Source: Flavobacterium sp. ASV13 (GTDB taxonomy: Bacteria; Bacteroidota; Bacteroidia; Flavobacteriales; Flavobacteriaceae). Taken from it: a stretch of 64,000 nucleotides of DNA. The notes under the pieces are model-generated. The model was given only the letters and a program-made list of their open reading frames with translations, was not told the DNA's origin and ran no database searches. The position numbers and the translations under genes were made by a program. This document shows, in pieces, positions 8,996 through 17,565 of this stretch. Where the stretch lies: contig NZ_JQJY01000005.1 in assembly GCF_000745775.1 (NCBI RefSeq), positions 434,001-498,000 of the forward strand, in the 5' to 3' direction. Within the stretch, counting starts at the first letter, position 1, and every line of letters starts with the position of its first letter.

Positions 8996-10261
8996 TTATT
9001 GCAATGCAATATTTTTATAAATTTCAATTGTTCTTTTAAGATTTATTTCCCTGTCATGTCTGAAGCTTGAAGCTTCAATTCCTTTAATTGATAATTTTTG
9101 AGCAAGACTTCTATCATTGAAAATATTACGAATATTGTTCGCTAACATCTCTACTTCTTCAAAACGATAAAGGATTCCTGTTTCGTTTTCTTCAACCATA
9201 TCTGGTACACCACCAACATATGAAGCTATAACTGGAGTACCTAAAAGCTGCGCTTCTCCCAATGAATTTGGACTATTTTCAATACTAGATGGGCAAATAA
9301 AAATATGAGCCTTCTGATATTCCAATACCATTTGTTGTTCTGACAAATTCCCTAAAAAAACAACGCTCTCTTCTAATTTATTTGTTTTTAACAATTTACG
9401 AATATATTTTCCGTAGCCTGATAACTTAATTTTATCTTTAAAACTATGATATTCAGTAATATTACCTCCTCCAACTCTAATTCTTAAATTAGGGAAGTCA
9501 GCTTTTAAAATAGCTAATGCTTTAATCACCTGATGCAAACCCTTTATAGGATATCCAGCCTGACTCAAAAACAAACTATATGGTGTACAAGTATTTAAAG
9601 ACCATTTTTCTGCTCCATAAAAAGCGTTTCGTAATGATTCGTTACAAAAATGATAATCAACATTCTTAGAAATCGTTTTTGTGTGAACATAATCCCAATT
9701 TGTTCTACCAATAACATGATTTGTATTTAGGAGATAATCTTGTTCGAGTTTCCCTCGTTTACTAAATTTATTTTTTTGCTGAAAAATCGTATCAAACCTA
9801 ACAATATCTCTAAACGAAATATTTTTAAATATTTCAGTAAAAGAAAGGCCGGCATAATAATATCGAGAATAAATACCAACTAATCCCTGAATAGAAACAA
9901 TATATTTTAAATCTGGTAAAATTCGCATACAAGCTAATCCATGAGTAAATTCTGTTCCATGTATATGTACTACATCTGGTTCAGCTTGATTACAAACTTG
10001 TAACCATACAGACTCAAGGTTTTTATCATATTTTATATGAGATTTACTTGGCAATAAATAGTAATGGATTTCATCAATTGATATTTTCTTCAAATCATTT
10101 CCACCATAAATTGTAGCTATACTTAATTCGATACCGGGAACATTGCCTACCTGATTAGCTAATCCATACATCCATCCTCCAAATACAGGGGCCTTCAATC
10201 CTAAAACTTCACTCGGGCCAGGAAAAATTGTATTTACAATCCATAATACTTTCATAAACAA
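8996..10261 (-). CDS. Glycosyltransferase family 4
   Basis: GT-B transferase of 421 aa. Seen: PDVVHIHGTE (residues 95-104) in the acceptor half, and the classic GT4 Glu-x7-Glu region ENSPNSLGEAQ (328-338) followed by GTPVIASYVGGVPDMV (341-356) in the donor half. The start could be Met1 or Met3. It ends 64 bases before the polymerase gene and begins 4 bases after the flippase gene. It is likely to add one sugar of the repeat unit. Specificity is unknown. Confidence 0.87.
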   Translation of the reverse strand: MFMKVLWIVNTIFPGPSEVLGLKAPVFGGWMYGLANQVGNVPGIELSIATIYGGNDLKKISIDEIHYYLLPSKSHIKYDKNLESVWLQVCNQAEPDVVHIHGTEFTHGLACMRILPDLKYIVSIQGLVGIYSRYYYAGLSFTEIFKNISFRDIVRFDTIFQQKNKFSKRGKLEQDYLLNTNHVIGRTNWDYVHTKTISKNVDYHFCNESLRNAFYGAEKWSLNTCTPYSLFLSQAGYPIKGLHQVIKALAILKADFPNLRIRVGGGNITEYHSFKDKIKLSGYGKYIRKLLKTNKLEESVVFLGNLSEQQMVLEYQKAHIFICPSSIENSPNSLGEAQLLGTPVIASYVGGVPDMVEENETGILYRFEEVEMLANNIRNIFNDRSLAQKLSIKGIEASSFRHDREINLKRTIEIYKNIALQ

Positions 10262-10265
10262 TATT

Positions 10266-11795
10266 CTAATTAGTTGTAGTCGAAATTTTCAAAACCTTTT
10301 TCAGATAATTTTTCACAAACATCTTTTCAATTTTGTCCATCCCAAAAAAATAAACACCAATTAATATAAAAACTACGGACGTAAAACATAGAATTATAAA
10401 TCTTAAAAAACTTGGCGCAAAGATAAATTGAACAAAGAATAATGGGAGAACGAATAGAGAAACTAAAATAATTTTGAGATATAACTTTTTAAAGAAAAGC
10501 AAAACATCGAAATGTAAGATTTTTTTAAATAAAAGTTGAATTGCAAACAAGTCTAAAATTGCTATTACTAAGTAAATAAGAGCCAAAATATAAGGCGGTG
10601 ACCCAGATTTTAAATAAAAATAAGAAATTGGTAAACCCAATATTGCTGATAATCCTGAAATTAATTGGAAAAATTTAATTTTACCTGTTGCTTGAACTAA
10701 TGCTGGAATTCCGGCATTCATTGTTCGTACCATTACCGTAAGAATGAATAATTGAATTAACACAGCAGTATAAGCAGGAACATCCTTTAGCCATAATTTT
10801 AAAATAAAATCGGTCTCTAATAAAATTGGCAATGAAGGCAACAAAATTAAAAAATAAGAATATTTAGAAGTAAAAACAACTAAATCCAAGGATCTCTTTT
10901 CATCCCCACTACTAATACTTTTTGTTATTTGGGGAATAAATGATTGGTTTACACTTTGTGCAAACATTTTGACAATATTATTTACTTGATTTGCAATTCC
11001 AAAACTAGCGTTGATTATTGTTCCAAAGAAAATATTTATTATAATTACAGATCCTTGTATTTCAGCTGCACTAGCCAAAGCGCCAAACATTACCCACCCA
11101 GAAAAAAGAGACATTTCTTTATATTTGCTTCTTCCTCTTTGAAAATTCCAAACCGTTTCTTTAATAAATTTTCTTTTAGCGTATATGAAAAATAAAACAG
11201 AAGGAATTATGCTTACTATCGAAATTAAAAACGAATAAAGACGTAGTCTGTTGCCTGAATAAAACAAGATTAATAAAACAACTCCCAAAGCCAAAATACT
11301 GCGACAAACCTCAATAATAGAACTCGCGACAAATTTTTCCTTAGCTATAATTAAACCTTGATACGGTATGCTTAAAATTGAAACGATAGTACTTAATACC
11401 GAAAAACGAAAAACAAACAAAGCATCATCTAGCTTACCTGGTGCTACTTTCAAATAATTATTTATGTAATAAGTACCAATTGTTTCAGCAAAAAATAAAA
11501 TTAAAATTGCTAAAATAGTATGAATAACCAAACTTACATTGAAAACCTTGTTTACTGATTCTAATTCGCCTTTACCTAATTCAAAGGCAATAAAACGATA
11601 TGTAGTAGTTACCATAATATTGTTCAAAAAAGCCATCATAAAGACGACACTTCCTACAACATTATAAAGTCCAAAATCTGATGCTCCTAGCCCCTGAATC
11701 ACGAATCTGGAGGCAAATAGCCCCAAAACAGAAACTAATATCAACTTTACATACAACACAACGCTATTCCTAGCAATAATTTTATTTGCTTCCAC
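10266..11795 (-). CDS. wzx: Lipid-linked repeat-unit flippase, Wzx-like (MOP superfamily)
   Basis: Polytopic protein of 509 aa with about twelve to fourteen membrane segments spread over its whole length. The N-terminus (EANKIIARNSVVLYVKLIL, residues 2-20) and the motif-poor character match polysaccharide-type MOP exporters. It would move undecaprenyl-diphosphate-linked repeat units from the cytoplasmic to the periplasmic face for polymerisation by Wzy. It is flanked by glycosyltransferase genes at 4 and 15 bases. Related MATE and MurJ transporters share the fold; the context decides for Wzx. Confidence 0.88.
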   Translation of the reverse strand: MEANKIIARNSVVLYVKLILVSVLGLFASRFVIQGLGASDFGLYNVVGSVVFMMAFLNNIMVTTTYRFIAFELGKGELESVNKVFNVSLVIHTILAILILFFAETIGTYYINNYLKVAPGKLDDALFVFRFSVLSTIVSILSIPYQGLIIAKEKFVASSIIEVCRSILALGVVLLILFYSGNRLRLYSFLISIVSIIPSVLFFIYAKRKFIKETVWNFQRGRSKYKEMSLFSGWVMFGALASAAEIQGSVIIINIFFGTIINASFGIANQVNNIVKMFAQSVNQSFIPQITKSISSGDEKRSLDLVVFTSKYSYFLILLPSLPILLETDFILKLWLKDVPAYTAVLIQLFILTVMVRTMNAGIPALVQATGKIKFFQLISGLSAILGLPISYFYLKSGSPPYILALIYLVIAILDLFAIQLLFKKILHFDVLLFFKKLYLKIILVSLFVLPLFFVQFIFAPSFLRFIILCFTSVVFILIGVYFFGMDKIEKMFVKNYLKKVLKISTTTN

Positions 11796-11810
11796 AGATT
11801 TTGTTAAAAA

Positions 11811-12761
11811 TTATTGCTTATTATTCGTAAATCCCAATCTAAATAAAATCAGTTTTATGATCAATTTCATTTTAGAATTCCAGTCTGTTTTAAAATGATT
11901 ATAAAGTATCTTATTTATTATACTATTTGTACTATTTAATTTTGGGATTTTATATGTATGTGTACCTGTGTAAATTTCCTGGACTGAAAAAAAATCATCT
12001 TCCATTGTTCCGCAATTAATTCCACTACCATCATGTCCCATATTTCGGACACGACTAATTACTGGGAATACAGAAACCATTTTATTTAAAAACTGATACA
12101 TACAGATATACGTATCTCCATGTATTTTTTGAATATTATGCATATGCAACAAAGCAGGAACGTAGTTGTTTGCAATTTTATCCAATTGAACTACCTTTCT
12201 ATAATCATGCAAAAAAGTCTTTACATCAGAATGTACAGTTTCTTCTGTCCAATTCACGTTAACAAATTTAGAACGCCAAAAGCCGACACCCCATGCTGAA
12301 TAACCTGTCCAGAGATAAACTTCGTTTTCATACGATTTTGGTATTTCAACCGGATAATTATATCCACAAACAGAAAAAACATCTAAACTATCTTTATAAG
12401 TCTCAAAAGATTTATTCATAAATAGTAAAAAATCAGTCGAGAAAACATTGTCGTCCTCTGTTAAAATTAATGTCTCATATTTTTGAAACAAAAAATCAAT
12501 GGCTTCATGAATATTCTGATGAGCACCATAATTATGTTCTCTTTGTAGAACATTAACTGATTTGAAACCGTCTATTTTCTCAATAAATCCTTTTATCTTG
12601 TTGTAACCATCATAATGCTGCTCTTTTAAAGGATAATCTAAAGCGATGTACAAATCTGTTTCTGAACTTAATTCACATTGTAAAAGCGAATTAACGCAAC
12701 TGGAAAAATGATCAAATCTATTTAAAGTAGGAATTAATAGAGGTGCGTAAAGCTTATTCAT
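11811..12761 (-). CDS. GT-A fold glycosyltransferase (GT2/GNT-I-like)
   Basis: Protein of 316 aa opening with LLIPTLNRFDHF (residues 8-19), the usual start of a GT-A nucleotide-binding domain. A DxD-like EDDN at 102-105 in LTEDDNVFSTDFLLFMN would hold the metal and donor diphosphate. GYSAWGVGFWRSKF (153-166) is likely to shape the acceptor site. The EDD-type motif and downstream aromatic segment recall GNT-I-like enzymes more than ordinary GT2. It sits between the flippase and the NeuD-like acyltransferase genes. Donor and acceptor unknown; it may transfer the acylated amino sugar made by the neighbouring genes. Confidence 0.78.
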   Translation of the reverse strand: MNKLYAPLLIPTLNRFDHFSSCVNSLLQCELSSETDLYIALDYPLKEQHYDGYNKIKGFIEKIDGFKSVNVLQREHNYGAHQNIHEAIDFLFQKYETLILTEDDNVFSTDFLLFMNKSFETYKDSLDVFSVCGYNYPVEIPKSYENEVYLWTGYSAWGVGFWRSKFVNVNWTEETVHSDVKTFLHDYRKVVQLDKIANNYVPALLHMHNIQKIHGDTYICMYQFLNKMVSVFPVISRVRNMGHDGSGINCGTMEDDFFSVQEIYTGTHTYKIPKLNSTNSIINKILYNHFKTDWNSKMKLIIKLILFRLGFTNNKQ

Positions 12762-12779
12762 TTATAATTTTTGCAAAAT

Positions 12780-13415
12780 TTAAAATTTTAATTTCATTGC
12801 CGGAACACCGAAGACAACAGTCTCTTCTTTTACATTTTTCACAACCAAACTGCAGCTGCCTACTGTTGCTTTTTTACGAACAATAAGATTAGGCAAAACA
12901 GTTGCTCTGGTATTCAAACATACTTCCTCTTCTAAAACGACATATCCTCCGGTAAAACTAAATGCATTAATATGCGACCATTTTCCAATTTTTGAATCAT
13001 GTCCTATTGCGACAAATCCCTGAATTGTGACAAAATCGTCTAGCACACAATCATTACTAATATTTGAATACATAAAAATGATTATTCCTGTCCCTAATTT
13101 TACATTTGAAGTAAAAATTACTGTAGGATGAATCAAATTAATAAACTTTCCTCCTTTTGATAATATAATCTCTACATAATGTTTTTTCCATTGAACACTT
13201 CCTAGTGCACAAATAAATACATCATTTTCCTCAATTTCATAATTTTCTACGGAAGAAATAATAGATGGATAATTTTCAAAACCCTCAAGGGCATCAGATT
13301 TATCATCCAAAAAACCTTTTATAGTATATTCCGAATTATACCCTGAACATTGTTTGGCAAGACCACAGACCTCACGTCCATAACCTCTAGCCCCTATAAT
13401 AATTAAATTCTTCAT
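12780..13415 (-). CDS. Sugar N/O-acyltransferase, NeuD/PglD/VioB family
   Basis: Protein of 211 aa. The N-terminal Rossmann-like sugar-nucleotide domain begins with GARGYGRE (residues 8-15). A left-handed beta-helix from about 95 to the C-terminus shows hexapeptide repeats. GHDSKIG (138-144) holds the likely catalytic base H139, equivalent to the PglD active histidine. PglD and VioB acetylate the 4-amino group of UDP- or dTDP-4-amino-6-deoxy sugars from acetyl-CoA. Here the gene overlaps a KAS III gene by 4 bases and stands downstream of an ACP and an aminotransferase gene. I infer that it uses an acyl-ACP or a longer acyl-CoA and makes an amide-linked hydroxyacyl sugar. Confidence 0.85.
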   Translation of the reverse strand: MKNLIIIGARGYGREVCGLAKQCSGYNSEYTIKGFLDDKSDALEGFENYPSIISSVENYEIEENDVFICALGSVQWKKHYVEIILSKGGKFINLIHPTVIFTSNVKLGTGIIIFMYSNISNDCVLDDFVTIQGFVAIGHDSKIGKWSHINAFSFTGGYVVLEEEVCLNTRATVLPNLIVRKKATVGSCSLVVKNVKEETVVFGVPAMKLKF

Positions 13416-14425
13416 TGATTAAATATTAGGTTACATGCTGCCCAAGAATAGCCCACGCCAAAACCAGCTAATATTACATTATTAACGGCTGTTAGTTTTT
13501 CTTGTTTCTGCGCTTCATAAAGTGCTATTGGAATTGTAGAGGAAACCGTATTTCCGCAATCTTCCATAGCTATAAAAAACTTTTCTTCATCTATTTTTAT
13601 TTTTTTTCTCAAGTGATTTAGCATATATTTATTTGCCTGATGAAAAATAAATAAATCAACATCTTCTTTTGAAAGATTCGATTTTTCTAAAATAGAATTA
13701 GTAAGTTGGGGAACAAATTCTCCAGTAAAATTAAAAATCTCAGTACCATTCATGTACAAATTTTTATCATTTCGAACATTTCCAAATTCGTCTGATATAT
13801 CTTCATTTTCACTTGAAACCGGATAACGCAAACCACCTTGTTTTACAATCAAATTTTCAGCTCCTTTACCATCAGTCCCAAAAACAAAATTATCAAGTTC
13901 ACAGAATCCTTTTTCACTAGTAATTAGAGTCGCAGCTCCCGCATCACCAAAAATTGTTTTATTGCTTTTATCTTTTGGATGAATGAACTTTGAATAAGTT
14001 TCGGCTGTAATTAATAAAACATTTTTTGCCATTCCGCCCGAAATTAACCCTTTGGCCAAACTCAGTCCGTAGACAAAACCAGAGCAGCCCAAATTAAAAT
14101 CAAGAGCTCCGATAGATGTATTTAAACCTAATCGTTCCTGAATAATACAAGCAGTTGTTGGTAAAAAATAATCTGGACTTTGTGTACAAAACAATAAAAA
14201 ATCTATAGTTGATTTATCAATATTATGTTCTTCAAATAACCGATTGGCCGCTTTTACCGCCATATCAGATGAAAACTCATCATCAGCGCTGATATGTCTA
14301 GAGTTAATTCCAGTTTTTGAGCTGATTTTTTCAATTTCCCATTCCGGAAATTCCTGATTTATCAATTCATTAGAAAGAATTGATTCAGGCAAATAATACG
14401 ATATGGCTTTTATATTAGCTTTCAT
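13412..14425 (-). CDS. 3-oxoacyl-ACP synthase III family (KAS III), first copy
   Basis: Thiolase-fold condensing enzyme of 337 aa with the full Cys-His-Asn triad: C114 in NLGCSGFVYG, H262 in FHQAN and N292 in GNT. KAS III enzymes condense an acyl-CoA starter with malonyl-ACP. It is only moderately similar to the second copy at 16245-17300, so the two probably take different starters or act in different rounds. It overlaps the Rieske oxygenase gene by 11 bases and the acyltransferase gene by 4, so all three are likely to be translated together. A housekeeping FabH role is unlikely in this setting. Confidence 0.92.
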   Translation of the reverse strand: MKANIKAISYYLPESILSNELINQEFPEWEIEKISSKTGINSRHISADDEFSSDMAVKAANRLFEEHNIDKSTIDFLLFCTQSPDYFLPTTACIIQERLGLNTSIGALDFNLGCSGFVYGLSLAKGLISGGMAKNVLLITAETYSKFIHPKDKSNKTIFGDAGAATLITSEKGFCELDNFVFGTDGKGAENLIVKQGGLRYPVSSENEDISDEFGNVRNDKNLYMNGTEIFNFTGEFVPQLTNSILEKSNLSKEDVDLFIFHQANKYMLNHLRKKIKIDEEKFFIAMEDCGNTVSSTIPIALYEAQKQEKLTAVNNVILAGFGVGYSWAACNLIFNQ

Positions 14426-15500
14426 TTTTCAGAAATTTTAAATATGAATTTTGAAAATGATGTACTCTTTCTTCTTCATCAGATAGTTTTCCAGATAAAT
14501 TAGTGTGCCTCACACCTTCCTGAACAAACTGGCAGACTGTTTTATCTTCATCAAAAACCTGTCTATTAAAAGCTATTAAAGATTCCTCAAATGCTTTAAT
14601 AACTATCGATTTTGTCTCAGATTCTGAAAGAGCAGTAAACACATAACTAGTAAATCTTGTATTGTCGGCATCAAGAGGTTCTATTAATGAGTAATTAAAT
14701 GAAACTCCATGTGTACTAGAAATCAATAGATTTGGAAAAATTAGTATATGTTTATATCCATCTATTTCATAGTCTCTAGGTGAATAAAAAGAATTAATTT
14801 TCTTATACCCCCCTTTATCTTTTACGATATTAAGTTCACTAGTCCAGCTTGAATTTTTTTTGTCGAAACTAAAATCTAATCCCGAAGGTTCTAATTTTGC
14901 AAGAGTCTCTGCATGAACTAAGCCAACATGATAACTTTCCAGTGTGTTTTCAACAATTACTTTCCAGTTTGCCTTTATTTCCATAGAATTCGAATCAATC
15001 TTAGTTCCTAAAGTCAGCGACATAGATTCTAATTCTTTATAAAAAACACCTATAAAGTCTTCTAAAGATTCAACATTTTCATCTAATGAAACAAAACATA
15101 AGTTACCACAAAATGAAACTTTGAACTCCTTTAATTTCATTTCGCAGAGTTCTTCTTTAGTAAACTTTTTGAACAAAGGTTTTTTAGGAATTCCGCTTGG
15201 AATTCCTTCTTTATCATATGCCCATCCATGATAAGGACACAGTAGAGGTCTGTTACCTGATTTTTCTTGTTGAAGTATAGAAAATCTATGAGAGCAAACA
15301 TTTAGAAATGATTTTACAGTGCCTCGTACATTTTGAACAACGATGGGAGTACCTCCAATTTTTAAGGTAATAAAATCATTGTCATTTAAAAAATCACTTT
15401 TAAAACCTACAAAATGCCATACTTTTTTAAAGAGCATTTGACTTTCTTGCAAAAAAATATCATTATCGTAATAATGAAAAGCAGGTATGTTTGAATTCAT
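14415..15500 (-). CDS. Rieske non-heme iron oxygenase, alpha-subunit type
   Basis: Protein of 361 aa with both domains of a ring-hydroxylating oxygenase large subunit. The Rieske [2Fe-2S] ligands are C69-x-H71 and C88-x2-H91 (CPYHGW). The catalytic domain has NWKVIVENTLESYHVGLVH (178-196) with iron ligands H191 and H196, and an E318-D319 pair near the C-terminus that probably gives the third ligand. Relatives include choline and carnitine monooxygenases and tailoring hydroxylases. No reductase or ferredoxin gene is nearby, so electrons must come from elsewhere. Among ACP, KAS III and SDR genes, a hydroxylation of the acyl chain or of the sugar is the best inference. Confidence 0.9.
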   Translation of the reverse strand: MNSNIPAFHYYDNDIFLQESQMLFKKVWHFVGFKSDFLNDNDFITLKIGGTPIVVQNVRGTVKSFLNVCSHRFSILQQEKSGNRPLLCPYHGWAYDKEGIPSGIPKKPLFKKFTKEELCEMKLKEFKVSFCGNLCFVSLDENVESLEDFIGVFYKELESMSLTLGTKIDSNSMEIKANWKVIVENTLESYHVGLVHAETLAKLEPSGLDFSFDKKNSSWTSELNIVKDKGGYKKINSFYSPRDYEIDGYKHILIFPNLLISSTHGVSFNYSLIEPLDADNTRFTSYVFTALSESETKSIVIKAFEESLIAFNRQVFDEDKTVCQFVQEGVRHTNLSGKLSDEEERVHHFQNSYLKFLKNES

Positions 15501-15505
15501 AATTT

Positions 15506-16243
15506 TTATTTTAATGTGAATCCACCATCAATTGTCAAATCAGATCCGGTCATCCATTTACTCATGTCGCTTAAAAGATACATCACCAATCCGGCAACAT
15601 CTGTAGTTTCTCCATATCCTAAAGGATATTCAGATTCTGCTTTTTGAAGTTCTTCTTCAGAGACAACATCATTTGCTTGTTCTGTCATTGCTGTTTTTAC
15701 AATTCCGGGACAAATGCTGTTGGACCTTATTCCTTGCGAAGCCAATTCTGAAGCAAGTACTTTTGAGAAGGCAGTTAATGCCGCTTTTGAAGAAGCATAC
15801 ATGGCTGTTCCGGCAACACCTAATTTTGAAGAAATCGATGATATAAAAACCAAAGATCCTTTTTTATTCAACAGTTTCTTTTTAATTAATTTTTGGCTTA
15901 AAATTACACTACTGTCAAAGTTCACAGAAAAAGTAGTGTCGATTTTATTGTCGTTCAAAAACTTAACAGGCATATATTCTACGATTCCCGCATTAAAAAC
16001 AACTCCATCATAAGCAATACTCTGTGAAATTAACTGATCAATATCTTCTGAAACCGAAAGATCAACAGTATGCATAGTATGCCCGTTTCCTGTTAATAAT
16101 GAAATTGTTTCTTTTAGTTTATCGGTGTTTCTCCCTAGAATTGTAACAGTCGCTCCTAATTCTGAAGCCATAATTGCTATTGCCCTTCCAATTCCGGACG
16201 ATGCACCTGTAACTAATATATTTTTATCTTTTAGTGTAATCAT
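15506..16243 (-). CDS. SDR-family reductase, probable 3-oxoacyl-ACP reductase (FabG-like)
   Basis: Classical short-chain dehydrogenase of 245 aa: TGASSGIG (residues 12-19), NAG (84-86), SSISS (135-139) and the catalytic pair Y149/K153. The C-terminal NSICPGIVKT and GSDLTIDGG are typical of FabG-like enzymes. Next to an ACP and two KAS III genes it is well placed to reduce 3-oxoacyl-ACP to 3-hydroxyacyl-ACP with NAD(P)H. No dehydratase or enoyl reductase gene follows, so the hydroxyl is probably kept. It is 1 base from the upstream KAS III gene and 5 from the Rieske gene. Confidence 0.88.
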   Translation of the reverse strand: MITLKDKNILVTGASSGIGRAIAIMASELGATVTILGRNTDKLKETISLLTGNGHTMHTVDLSVSEDIDQLISQSIAYDGVVFNAGIVEYMPVKFLNDNKIDTTFSVNFDSSVILSQKLIKKKLLNKKGSLVFISSISSKLGVAGTAMYASSKAALTAFSKVLASELASQGIRSNSICPGIVKTAMTEQANDVVSEEELQKAESEYPLGYGETTDVAGLVMYLLSDMSKWMTGSDLTIDGGFTLK

Positions 16244-16244
16244 T

Positions 16245-17300
16245 TTATAGTTCGATTAAAGCTAGAGATTCTATTTTACACTCCTCAATTAATACTGTTC
16301 CCCAAGACAATCCAACACCAAATCCGCACATTAATAAATTCGAGGGCTGGTTTATAATTTTATCTTTCAGTTCAGACACTATTGTCAGAGGTATAGTAGC
16401 TGAAGAAGTATTTCCGAAATGTTTTAATGAATATGGTACTTTATCAACAGATAATTTTAATTTTTTTGCAATCATTTTATTCATCATCATATTAGCCTGA
16501 TGGAAAATAAAATAATCCACTTTTTCCTTATCAATTTCAAATTTTTCGATTAGTTTGTTTACTGTTTTGGGTGCTTGTGATATCCCAAAACTAAAAACAT
16601 CCATACCATCGAGAACTAAATCGCATGAGGTTCTACTTATTCCTTCTTCAATTTCATTTTTTACTAACGAATCGGCATTAATTCTTTTTCTCGAACCGCC
16701 ATCTGGAACAATTATAGCTTTGTAGCCAGCACCATCAGTTCCTAGATCAAAAAATAACTTTCCAGCGTTTTTGTCCAATTCAAGTGCAGTTGCACTTCCA
16801 GCATCTCCAAAAAGTGGTAAGGTGCTTTTGTCTGTATTCGAAACGATTTTACTTATTGTATCTCCGGCCAATAAAAGCCCTTTGCTTATGCCTGAAGCTT
16901 TCATCATTCCAGCTATTATAGATATACCATATACATAGCCGGAACACCCTAACGGAACATCAAACGCAAGACAGTTTGTAGACAACCCTAATCGATCCTG
17001 AAGAATTGCAGCCGAAATAGGCAAAATGTAATCGGCTGTTTGAGAAACGAAAACTAATATTTCAATTTCATCTTTTTGCCAATTCAAGTCTTTGATTAAT
17101 TTTTCGGCAGCTTCACAGCACAAATCAGATGTGCAAATATCCTTTGACGCAATTCGCCGTTCCTCAACGCCAGTTACCTCAATAAACTTTTGTATATCTT
17201 CCTTTGTTGAAATATTCAAATCAATGTTGTATTCCTTATTTTTTGGAACACAACAAGAAATACCTTTTATCGCAACATTGTCTAGTGAAAAAGCTGCCAT
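16245..17300 (-). CDS. 3-oxoacyl-ACP synthase III family (KAS III), second copy
   Basis: Protein of 351 aa with an intact triad: C119 in PLGCSGYVYG, H267 in FHQAN and N297 in GNT. Length and motif spacing are those of FabH. It lies 5 bases after the ACP gene and 1 base before the SDR gene. Having two distinct KAS III genes beside one ACP suggests two condensations with different starters, for instance acetyl-CoA first and a hydroxybutyryl unit second. This is inference from gene content. A CerJ-type acyl-transferring KAS III homologue is a possible alternative for one copy. Confidence 0.92.
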   Translation of the reverse strand: MAAFSLDNVAIKGISCCVPKNKEYNIDLNISTKEDIQKFIEVTGVEERRIASKDICTSDLCCEAAEKLIKDLNWQKDEIEILVFVSQTADYILPISAAILQDRLGLSTNCLAFDVPLGCSGYVYGISIIAGMMKASGISKGLLLAGDTISKIVSNTDKSTLPLFGDAGSATALELDKNAGKLFFDLGTDGAGYKAIIVPDGGSRKRINADSLVKNEIEEGISRTSCDLVLDGMDVFSFGISQAPKTVNKLIEKFEIDKEKVDYFIFHQANMMMNKMIAKKLKLSVDKVPYSLKHFGNTSSATIPLTIVSELKDKIINQPSNLLMCGFGVGLSWGTVLIEECKIESLALIEL

Positions 17301-17305
17301 TTTAT

Positions 17306-17536
17306 TTATCCTTTATTTTTTATTGTCTCGAAGATATCATTTATAGAATTTGAAGATTTAATATCATCTCCCGTCAATTTAACTGAATATTCCTCATCAG
17401 CCATAGCAATAAGTGACAAAGCTGTTAATGAATTCCATTCGTCCAAATCTCTAAAAATTGTTTCTGGTTGAATTAAAGCTGGGTCAGTATCATCAAGAAT
17501 ATCAATGAAATTTTGTAAAAAAATTGAAATATCCAT
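17306..17536 (-). CDS. Dedicated acyl carrier protein
   Basis: Small acidic protein of 76 aa with the four-helix ACP pattern. The 4'-phosphopantetheine site is S36 in EWNSLTALSL (residues 33-42). The usual Asp-Ser-Leu is Asn-Ser-Leu here, a variation seen in some specialised carrier proteins. It is the first gene of the acyl-building set, 29 bases after the aminotransferase gene, and would carry intermediates for the two KAS III enzymes, the SDR and the acyltransferase. It is distinct from a housekeeping AcpP, which is normally beside fabF. Confidence 0.9.
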   Translation of the reverse strand: MDISIFLQNFIDILDDTDPALIQPETIFRDLDEWNSLTALSLIAMADEEYSVKLTGDDIKSSNSINDIFETIKNKG

Positions 17537-17565
17537 AAAATATATATTTTTAATTATTAGTATTT

